Shown in pieces: positions 20,051 to 27,756 of a DNA stretch of 64,000 bases. This stretch comes from JACVRW01 sp963765135 (GTDB lineage: Bacteria > Actinomycetota > Thermoleophilia > Solirubrobacterales > Thermoleophilaceae). Made by a program: the position numbers and the translations under genes. Positions within the stretch are counted from its first letter, which is position 1, and each line of letters begins with the position of its first letter. The DNA lies in NCBI GenBank assembly GCA_963765135.1, contig CAVXUX010000001.1, positions 1-64,000 of the forward strand, written 5' to 3'. The notes beneath the pieces are model-generated. The model saw nothing but the letters and a program-made list of their open reading frames with translations. It did not search any database and was not told the origin of the DNA.

Positions 20051-21600
20051 GGCCGCACCTCGAAGACGACGATCGCCGGCCTGCGCGCCGCTCGCGCCGC
20101 GGTCGCCGCTGGCCGGGAGCATCTCGGTGTGGACGACCCGGCCGTTGTAGCGGTCGCGCGTAGCGGAGCAGGCTGCTCGAGAAGTTCGGCGACCGGCTCG
20201 CCGAGAACGTGTCCCAGACCACGTACTGCAGCTCGTTGTCGCGGATCGCCCGGTCGGGGTTGACCAGCGGCTCGTACGACGGGTTCCGGTTCAGCGGGTT
20301 CGGGCTGACCGACAGCCCGTAAGCCTTGCGGTGCCCGTAGTACTGGACGAGGTTCGCCATCGACGGGCCGATGGTCATGAAGGTCGCTCCCGCCGGGACG
20401 TGCTCGTCGATCCACTGGCCCGCCTCCGGCCCGCCGGGAAGCCCTCCGGACCCGGCGAGGAAGTGTCGCCCTGGGCCGGCGCCTGCGATCCTGTCCCACG
20501 TCGGGGACCAGCAGGCTCAGCGGCCACGATCGCGCGCGGCGAGCACGGCCGGCGCCGGGCCGCGGCCACGCGCCGACCGCTCAGGCCGCGGCCGCAAGGA
20601 CCGCGACCGGCGGGCGCGATCGGGAGCAGGTACTGGAACCCCTTGACCGGCCAGAGCTGGAAGAACACGACCGGGCACCGCGATCCAGGACAGGAGCAGC
20701 GTCTCCCGCCACGACGGCTGCCGGCGCAGGCAGCCAGAGGCCCATCACGGCCGCGAGCACGACGCAGCGGCCCGATCGCCTCGGGCACCGTCGGTCGGGT
20801 AGAAGAGCCAGTCGTGGTTGGGCCGCCGGAAGAGCTGCCAGGTGAGATAGTTCTCGCCCGTCCGCCGCCCGGCCGGCGAGCATCAGGCTGAGCGGGAACG
20901 GCGCGATCACCAGGCGCCATCACCGCCCAGCGCGACGGCCAGGTCGCGCAGCCGCACGCCGCAGCTCCGGGGTCAGCGCCAGGAAGGCGTAGACGCCCCG
21001 AGCAGGACGATGCTCGGTCTCCTTCGACGAGGAACGTGAGGCCCATGCGCCGCACCGGCGGCGTAGAGCCACAGCGCGGCCCGGTGCGTCGGCGAAGCGG
21101 GCCAGCAGGAGCAGCGTGAGCGTCGCGAAGAGCGTCATCGGTCCGTCCAGCAGGACCTGGCGCGTGACCACCACGTGGTAGGGCATCAGCGCCATCAGCA
21201 GGGCCGCGAGCAGGCCGCCGCCTGCGCCCGTAGAGGAGCCTGCCCAGCTCGGTAGACCAGGTAGACGGTCGCCACGCCCAGCGACGGCCGACGGCGAGCC
21301 GCTCGAAGCCAGTCGCCGAGGCTGCGAGCCGAAACCCGAGCGACAGCAGCGTCTGGAAGAGCAGCGGGTGCGCGCGGAAGACCGGGAAGAACTCCTCGAG
21401 GCTCCGGATCGGTCCGCGATCGCGGCCGCCTGGCCCGCGTAGACCGCCTCGTCGCTGTTGAACCCGAGCTCGTTCAGCTGCCACACCCGCAGCGCCGCCG
21501 CGACAGGACGAGCGATCGAGCGCGAGCAGAAGCCCCGGCGGGCAGCCGCGGCGCGCGCGGAGCTCGCCTCGACGCGACGCGGGTCGGCCGGCCGTCGGCG
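20047..21600 (-). CDS. Membrane glycosyltransferase, GT39/GT83 (PMT/ArnT) type (many frameshifts)
   Basis: About 510 residues with roughly ten membrane helices. The first loop reads LRVWQLNELGFNSDEAVYAGQA, with the DE pair typical of polyprenyl-phosphate-sugar-dependent transferases. Then FRAHPLLFQTLLSLGFRL, RRGLLAALLMALMPYHVVVTRQVLLDG, FLALTPELR, PNHDWLFYPT and FFQLWPVKGFQYLLPIAP, followed by an extracytoplasmic C-terminal domain (MTIGPSMANLVQYYGHRKAYGLS, YVVWDTFSASRSPNFSSSLLRYA) ending FEVRP. It probably moves a sugar from polyprenyl phosphate to a surface acceptor. The upstream glycosyltransferase-GtrA gene would supply that donor. The start lies just after 21603 and cannot be fixed. Confidence 0.65.
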
Positions 21601-21602
21601 AG

Positions 21603-22690
21603 CTAAGCGTCGGGAGCCGCGCGCCGCCATTGGTCGCAGCCGGCCCGCGTGCCAGTCCAGTGGCTCACGACTCCCGGCAGCCGACGCCACCAGTCCATCG
21701 TCTCGCTCCGCAGCACGCGCTGGCCGGAACGCCGCCGAGCGCGCTGGCGACGATCGCCCGCTCGACGTCCCTGAGATCGCTGCCGTTGCGGCGCCGCAGG
21801 GAGCCTTCGATCTCCGCGTAGGGCGGGAAGCCGTAGGCGTCCTCGCAGTTGCTCATCAGGGTCTCGAGCGCCTCGTGCTCGTCCAGCACCACGGCCCCCG
21901 TCGCCGCCCCGTTCGATCACGACCATCCCGGCCAGCTGGGCCTCGGGAGCCACCTCCACGCCCGGCACCAGGCGCTCCACGTGGTACTTCGGCGGCGGCA
22001 CGAGCAGCTGGACGACCGCGTTGATCGTCGCCGCCGGAAGGTGCGTGCGAGCGAGGATCAGCGCGAAGCGGCGCCCGAGCGGGAGTGCAGGCGGCTCTGG
22101 ATCGACCAACCCGATGCGCTCGCGCCGCGTCAGGAGCGGCGTCTTGACCGCCTTCAACGTGTGCCGGCTGATCGTGAGCGGCTTGGGATAGGTGAGCACC
22201 CGCCCGTCCGGGCTCACCAGCGTGAGGTCGTCCGAGAGGAACGAGTACGGCTCGCGGTCGAGCATCTTCAGGCTCGTGGTGGTCTTGCCGGTGTCGGTCC
22301 TGGCGGTCACCAGGAAGGCGTCATCCCCCGTCGCCAGGCAGGCGGCGTGCACGAGCGCATAGCCGCGCTCGGCGAACGTCCAGCGCAGGATCGGCTCGAC
22401 CACGTTCGTGTACAGCACGTGAGGAGAACGACCCACCAGCGGCGAGGCCGTCACCTCGATCCGCTCCCCGACATGTGGATCGACGAGCCCGAAGCCGAGG
22501 CCCGGGCCCTCGCGGTAGCGGATCGCGGGCCCGTCGCCGTTCGAGGCGACGCGGCCCAGGCGCACCCGGATGTCCGGCTCGCGCGGCCAGCTCGCCGACC
22601 CGGAAGCGCTCGAGCTCGGGCAGGCGCGCGTCGGACAGCACGGTGACGATCCCGTGGATGTCGTAGCCGTACGGACCGGGTGAGTGACCT
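21603..22690 (-). CDS. HPr-kinase-like / PEPCK-fold P-loop protein (few frameshifts)
   Basis: About 360 residues. The N-terminal third (YGYDIHGIVTVLSDARLPELERFRVGEL, DIRVRLGRVASNGDGPAIRYREG) is beta-rich. The centre has a P-loop, VTARTDTGKTTTSLKML (AxxxxGKT), after ERGYALVHAACLATGDDAFL, and SFLSDDLTLVSPDGRVLTYPKP, which matches the DD-containing Walker B-like region of the HPr kinase/PEPCK fold. Such proteins are known near glycosylation and peptide-modification genes, where their role is mostly undefined. It lies between the GT2-GtrA and GT39 genes. The start cannot be placed because the boundary with GtrA has no visible stop. Ends with TAG at 21603-21605. Confidence 0.6.
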
Positions 22691-23784
22691 CGCCGGGCGC
22701 GCCTTGGCCCAGATCCAGGTGTCGGCGAGCGCGAAGCGCACGAGCGTGAGGCCAAGCAGGGAGATGACGTTCGAGACGACGTAGTGGATGCCGAGACCCG
22801 ACGTGAGCAGGACGAGCAGCGGCCCTCGCAGAGCCAGGGCCGCGTTGTTCATGAGGAAGAACAACGCCATCCGGGTCGCCGCGCCCCCGCTTGTGGTCGC
22901 GATCCGAGAAGACCCAGAGCTCGGTGAGGCAGAAGTTCCACAGCGTCGATGCCCTGGGTCGCGATGACCGCCGAGACGACGTAGAAGAGCCCGACGACAT
23001 CGGTCGAGGACCGCCAGGAGGACCGTGTTGACCACGAGGCCGGAGAGCGCCGACGGCCCCGAAGCGGGCGAACCGCAGCCGCGCGAGAAGCGAGAGGTAG
23101 CGCAGCCCCTCGCGGATCGTCGCCTTGCTCTGGCCGGCGTGCCGCTCGCCGAAGGTGAACGACACCTCGGCGACCCGGAGCGCCGGGGTGACGGACGAGG
23201 AGCTCGAGCAGGATCTTGAAGCCCCGCGGTCGCAGATCGTCCAAGGTCGAGCGCGTCGCGGCGCACCAGGAAGAAGCCGCTCATCGGATCGGTCACGTTC
23301 CGCAGGCGGCTGCGGGAACAGCAGCCGTGCGACCGTGGTGCGTCGAGCGGGAGGCCATCGCGCGCGCCCATCCGAAGCCGCCCGCTCTCCCCGCCGCTCG
23401 CAGTAGCGGCTCGCGACGACGAGATCGAGTTCGCTGGCCTCGGCCTGCTCGAGCAGTGCGGCGATCAGCTCGGGCGGGTGCTGGAGGTCGGCGTCCATCA
23501 CGCAGACCCAGGGAGCCCGCGCGGCGCGAAGCCCCTGCACGACGGCCCCGCCCAGGCCGCCGACGCGGCGATCGGAGGCCTGGCGCAGGAGCACCACCTC
23601 GTGCTCGCTGCGCCTCGCCAGCCTCCTCGATCGCCTCCGCGGGTGCCGTCGGTGCTGGCGTCGACGAAGATGATCTCCATGGCGACGGTGGGCAGCACCG
23701 CCTCCGAGCCGCTCGATCAGCGCGGACGATGTTGCCTCGCTCGTTCTTGGTCGGCACGACGATCGAGAGCAAGCGGCTCCTCAC
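22690..23784 (-). CDS. Polyprenyl-phosphate glycosyltransferase (GT2) fused to a GtrA flippase domain (many frameshifts)
   Basis: About 365 residues, GTG start at 23784. The GT2 half reads LLSIVVPTKNERGNI, EIIFVDASTDGT, ARAPWVCVMDADLQHPPELIAALL (DxD), DLVVASRY, RLRNVTDPMSGFFLVRRDALDL and RPRGFKILLELLVRHP, the blocks of dolichyl-phosphate mannose synthase (Dpm1) relatives. The GtrA half has four helices: RFARFGAVGALSGLVVNTVLLAVL, GLFYVVSAVIATQ, NFCLTELWVFSDRDHKRG, LFFLMNNAALALRGPLLVLLTSGLGIHYVVSNVISL. The fusion makes polyprenyl-phosphate-hexose inside and flips it outward. It starts the envelope operon, whose downstream GT39-type enzyme would use the product. At least five frame changes. Confidence 0.7.
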
Positions 23785-23998
23785 GGAGGACCCGCCCTGA
23801 GCTGAACCTGGGCGATTCGCGCAGGGGTTCGCGCACCGACATGGTCGTGTTCGGCTGCAAGGCAGATCCTCTCGTCCCCGAGGAGAGCTAAGTGGGGCAG
23901 CGACGCGTCGCCGAGGCGAGCGTAAGCGCGCGGTGCCGTGCGCCGCATCCGGCGAAGTGGTGATCTTTCTTCCTTGAAAGGGGCATCTTCCGGCGTCG
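23785..23998. promoter_or_regulatory. Upstream region of the envelope operon with a shared 14-bp motif
   Basis: This 214-base gap holds no gene. On the minus strand it contains AAAGATCACCACTT (complement of 23955-23968), identical to the motif at 12680-12693 in front of the RTX-repeat gene. It lies 171 nt upstream of the GTG at 23784. I see no clear -35/-10 pair. Confidence 0.3.
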
Positions 23999-24860
23999 CT
24001 AGCTCGCGGCCTGTTCCTGGAAGTAGCGCGACACCGCCTGGGAGCGGTTGTGGACGCCGAGCTTCCTGAGGATGTGCTTCACGTGGGACTTGACGGTGTC
24101 CTCGGAGACGACGAGGCGCTGGGCGATGCGGGCGTTCGTCTCCCCCTCGGCGAGCATGCCGACGCACCTCGCAGCTCGCGCCGCGTGAGCAGGCCGTTCA
24201 GGCCGTGACCGTTCAGGGCGCTCACCGGCGGAAAGCGCACCGCGGACGAGCGCGAGCGCGAACTCGTAGCTGTCGAGCTCGGTAACGCTCGCCTCGGTCG
24301 ACCGCGCGAGGGCAAGTGACGCGCTCGGCATGGGCTCGCAGGCGCCCCGTGAGCACGCACCGCTCGAGCGCGTGGCCGAACCCCTCGGCGAACACGGCCA
24401 GCGTGTCGCGGTCGAGCTCGGTCAGCGGCTCTCCGATCGGCGCCGGGGTCGGCGTAGATGAGCCCGACCGCCTGCTCCTGGCAGATGATCGGCGCGGCCA
24501 CGAAGGATCCCGCCCCCTCGAGGATCCCGACCGCGCGTCGGGTCGGCGCTCACATCCTCGACGAGGACAGCCATCCGGCGCCGCAGCACCTCTGTTTCGC
24601 GCAGACCCGGCCCCAGCGCATAGGGCGGGGGCCCGTTTCCGTCGGCTGGATACACGCTCTCCGCGATCAGCGCGCCACCCTGGAGGCTGAAGACGGCCGC
24701 GCGCTCGAACCCGGCGCTCTCGCAGAGCGCCCGGGTGGCGCTGGAGAAGAGCATTTGGACGGAGGCCGCGCTGCGCAGGCGCCCGAGCGCCTGGCCCACC
24801 CGCAGCAGCGCAGAGCCGGTCGGCGACGGGGCGCGCGGGGCGTTTCGCCGAGAGCGATCA
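23999..24860 (-). CDS. GAF-domain LuxR-family transcriptional regulator (frameshifts)
   Basis: About 285 residues. The first part is a GAF domain: LLRVGQALGRLRSAASVQMLFSSATRALCESAGFERAAVFSLQGGALIAESVYPADG, then MAVLVEDVSADPTRG and AAPIICQEQAVGLIYADPG. A middle helix region follows, and the C-terminus is a LuxR HTH: LTRRERxVxxMLAEGETNARIAQRLVVSEDTVKSHVKHILRKLGVHNRSQAVSRYF. There is no receiver domain. It would sense a small ligand or redox state. It lies upstream of, and in the same direction as, the envelope operon and is the natural candidate regulator of it. Two or three frame changes; the start is uncertain (GTG 24799 is possible). Confidence 0.7.
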
Positions 24861-25575
24861 GCGGGGCCTCGGTTCGGCCGTCGCGGTGCTCGGCTTGGCG
24901 CCGCGATCGGGTGTGGCATGGCTGGCGAACACCGCGCCCGTGGCGGCGCCGACGACGTACGCCGCGAGCAACGCTGCGCACACCAGACCGAGCCTCAGAC
25001 CAGGCGTGCGCGTGGCCCCGCGGGCGGTCCCAGCGGCGACTGGCGAGCCTCCACACGACCGCCAGCAGCAGGGCGAGCGCGAGTCCCACCACCGCGGCGA
25101 GCCAAGGCGACGGTCCGGTCGAGGAATCCGGCTTGGCACGGTCGGGCTGGGCATCGGGGCGAGTGCGGGCAGGAGGCCGCTCGGTAACGCTCTCGGCCCG
25201 GTTGCTCCGGGCCGGCGACTTGCGTTCGAGCTTCGCCTTGCGCAGCTTGCTGCGTTCGGCCACCAGCCGGCCCATGGTCTGCGGCCCGACCACTCCGTCG
25301 ACCGCGAGGGCGTGCGCTTCCTGAAACCGCTGGACCGCTCCGGCGGTGAGCGGACCGTAAAGGCCGTCGACCGGCCCGGGCGCGTCGCCGAGCCTCCGCA
25401 GGAGGCGCTGGACGTCGCGGACCGGCTGCGACCCCTTCGGGGTCGCGTACCCGGCTCCGGGGGCGAGCAGGGTGACGGAGTCAGCCGCGGCGAAGCCGGC
25501 CGACGGCGCGCACAGGATGCACGGCGATGGCCAGGAGGCCGACCAGCAGCGCCCGTGTACGCGCTTTACAGAACA
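24858..25575 (-). CDS. Peptidoglycan-binding membrane protein (frameshifts)
   Basis: About 238 residues. ATG 25575 begins a signal sequence (RTRALLVGLLAIAVHPV), followed by a PG_binding_1 domain: KGSQPVRDVQRLLRRLGDAPGPVDGLYGPLTAGAVQRFQEAHALAVDGVVGPQTMGRL. Then comes a charged linker rich in Arg, Pro and Asp, a membrane helix (WLAAVVGLALALLLAVVW), a basic loop and a second helix (LGLVCAALLAAYVVGAATGAVF). It would bind wall peptidoglycan outside and be anchored in the membrane. Its end abuts the start of the GAF-LuxR gene, so a wall signal could be linked to that regulator; that is an inference. Frame changes at about 25465 and 24990. Confidence 0.6.
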
Positions 25576-25660
25576 TTCACAGGACAGGTACCCGCGCGCC
25601 GGGGATCGGCGGGCTCGAACGCGTAGTTCGCGGGCAAGTCGCGCTGATATCAGGGCGATA

Positions 25661-26568
25661 TCAGAGCAACTGCCTGAGCTCTGGAGCGCCGTTCTCGCGT
25701 ATCACGGCGCAGCTCCCAGGCCGACAGGCGGTGTCGGTCTCAATCCAGCTCCCGGTGTTGAGCAGGGTCGTGCCCGCCCTCGATCGGCCACGAGCCGGCG
25801 CGGTGGAGGTGTCCGAAGAGCACATATTCGGCGTCGATGCGAAGCCGATCCACGACTTGCGCCATCGCGCCAACCCCGGGACGACGCCCGGGACCCCGAT
25901 AGCCGTTCAGCCGCTCCCACCAGCGGACACCAGCCTTGCCAAGCCGCGCGGCGCTGCGTAGGCGCGCGCGATTGGGCGATCCGGTAGATGGCCTTGTACA
26001 CCGGCGCCAACACGGCCTCGTAGTCGTCCGGCGTGCTGTAGCCGTTCCTCGGCGCCTCGCTTGAGCCTCTCCACGAGCGCTCGGGCGAGGCACTCGAATG
26101 TACGCACGTCGTTGTGGCAGTCGAGGTAGTGGCCGTGCGTCGCGTACACGTCCGAGCGCAGCCAGAGGCCCGGATATGCGAGCACGAGGTCCGTGGCACT
26201 CATGCGCACAGCCAGGCTGTGGAGCGGATCGCTCTGGTAGGGGCGCCGAGAGCTCCTCCAACCCGAGCGGGCGGGGCCCTCGTCGCTCCAGCCAGCGCGA
26301 CGCGAGCTGATAGTCGTGATTTCCCGGCACGAGGATCGACTGCGCCGCCCAGAAAGGGCCTCGCCGCAGCTCTTCGAAGAACGGCGCGGCGGTCGCGAGC
26401 GCCTCGCCGGCCGGCCCGTCACGGAGCTCGATCGAGTCGCCCAGCAGCACGACCTGGTCAGCCGATGCGAGCTCGCTCGATCAGCCTTCCGCGCACCTCG
26501 GGCCGGGCCAGCAGATCGGCCTTCGTCCGCGTCCCCAGGTGGAGGTCCGAGATCACGGCCGTGACCAC
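25661..26568 (-). CDS. Calcineurin-like metallophosphoesterase (frameshifts)
   Basis: About 300 residues, GTG start at 26568 (GTGGTCACGGCCGTGATC) behind a GGAAGGA ribosome-like site. Motifs in order: VISDLHLGTRTKADLL (DxH), DQVVLLGDSIELRDG (GDxxE), SILVPGNHDYQLASRWL (GNHD), VYATHGHYLDCHN (H), DAEYVLFGHLHRAGSWP (GHxH) and a final LNTGSW. This is a complete active site, close to UDP-2,3-diacylglucosamine hydrolase and YfcE types but with a helical insert around YEAVLAPVYKAIYRIAQ. Cytoplasmic, no signal. Three or more frame changes. Divergent from the sigma factor gene. Confidence 0.7.
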
Positions 26569-26696
26569 GGTCCCATCCTTCCACGTGCGTATCTGCCCTG
26601 GGCAGTAACTTCGGGATCGGGTTAAGGTGGGTTCCTAGCGTCAAACCTCCATCCCGAACTGGGTGAGGACAACGGCACGGCAAGGACGTAGCGACC

Positions 26697-27470
26697 GTGA
26701 CACCGCGCACGGGCCGGCTCCTCGGCGCCTATCACGACCAAGGCGACGCGCGGGCCCGCGAGCGCTTGGTGGAGCTGTACATGCCGCTGGTCGAGGCGCT
26801 CGCCCGACGGCACGGCAGGCGCGGCGCCGAGCACGACGACCTGGTGCAGGCAGGGCTCGATCGGACTGCTGAACGCCATCGAACGCTTCGACCCGAAGCG
26901 AGGCGAGGAGTTCGTGGCCTTCGCGGTTCCGACCGTCGAGGGCGAGATGAAGCGCCATATCCGCGATCGGACGGGCCCGGTGCGCCTCCCCCGGCGGCTC
27001 CACGAAGCCAGCGTCCGGCTGCCACGGGCCCGCGACGAGTTGACCGCACGGCTCAACCGGGCGCCGACCTCGGCGGAGCTTGCTCGTGAGGTGGGCGTGT
27101 CCACCGAGGAGCTGGCGCGGATTGGAGAGCTCAAGCGCCAGCGCGGCCGACCAAGCTGCGCCGGAGGAAGAGCGAGCGGGCGACATGGACGCGAGCGAGT
27201 CGCGCCTGCTGCTCTCCGGGGCCTTCCAGAGCCTCGACGACACCGACCGCAGGATCCTCTACCTGCGCTTCGTGCGCGAGCTCAGTCGGCGGGAGGTCGC
27301 CAACGAGGTCGGCGTCTCACAGAGCGCGCTCGCGCGCCGCACGAACGCCGCCTTGGCCAAGGTGCGGGCTGAGCTCGAGGGCAGGGCCTTCAAGCCCGGC
27401 GACCAGGCTCCGCCGGCAGGCGCTCGGGCCGAGCGGGAGCCGGAGGTCGCGCCCGGTCGCCGAGTCCAAG
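26697..27470 (+). CDS. RNA polymerase sigma factor, SigB/SigF type (two frameshifts)
   Basis: About 255 residues, GTG start. Region 2 reads LLGAYHDQGDARARERLVELYMPLVEALARRHGRRGAEHDDLVQAG and, after a shift at about 26858, RFDPKRGEEFVAFAVPTVEGEMKRHIRDRTGPVRLPRRLHE; region 3 is ELTARLNRAPTSAELAREVGVSTEEL; region 4 is LDDTDRRILYLRFVRELSRREVANEVGVSQSALARRTNAALAKVR. The second shift is at about 27146. This is the stress/envelope sigma type of Gram-positives. No anti-sigma gene is adjacent; the next gene is an RHH-membrane protein. The 3' end is uncertain, because the frame runs into that gene. Confidence 0.75.
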
Positions 27471-27497
27471 GCACACGCCGGGCACAGCGGCCGGCTG

Positions 27498-27743
27498 ATG
27501 CTGCGCATGCCCCAGTCGCTGCACACGGAACTCGCCCAGGCCGCCGAGCGCGAAGAGGTGAGCCTGAACCAGTTCATCACCAACACGCTGGCCGCCTCGA
27601 TGCGCTGGCATGCCGAGAACGAGACGGCTCCAGCGCCGCCGCGCTGGCTGCCCGCCGCGCTCCTGACGAACATCGTCGTGGTCGTCATCGCCGGCGTGAT
27701 CGCGCTCGTGTTGCTGATCGTCGCCTGGCAGCACGGCTGGTGA
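27498..27743 (+). CDS. Ribbon-helix-helix protein with a C-terminal membrane helix
   Basis: 81 residues from ATG 27498. MLRMPQSLHTELAQAAEREEVSLNQFITNTLA is an Arc/HicB-like ribbon-helix-helix, here with the wording found in antitoxin-type RHH proteins. Residues 55-80 are a single membrane helix (LLTNIVVVVIAGVIALVLLIVAW). In homologues a few residues (HSGRL) precede the Met, and the same frame upstream encodes AHAGHSGRL, so the real start may be further 5' and lost to an indel. A membrane-tethered RHH next to a stress sigma factor could be its regulator; that is an inference. Confidence 0.55.
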   Translation: MLRMPQSLHTELAQAAEREEVSLNQFITNTLAASMRWHAENETAPAPPRWLPAALLTNIVVVVIAGVIALVLLIVAWQHGW

Positions 27744-27744
27744 G

Positions 27745-27750
27745 TAGGGT
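27745..27750 (+). promoter_or_regulatory. Leaderless -10 hexamer for the secreted esterase gene
   Basis: TAGGGT at 27745-27750 lies 6 nt before the ATG at 27757 and just after the RHH stop codon. No Shine-Dalgarno sequence. Confidence 0.45.
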
Positions 27751-27756
27751 CGCGCC

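Noticed and set aside
13838..25575. Treating the broken genes of the envelope region as pseudogenes.
   Set aside because: Each frame break is a single-base shift after which the family sequence resumes, catalytic motifs are intact, and intact-gene-style start/stop overlaps remain at many boundaries. Sequence error is the simpler explanation.
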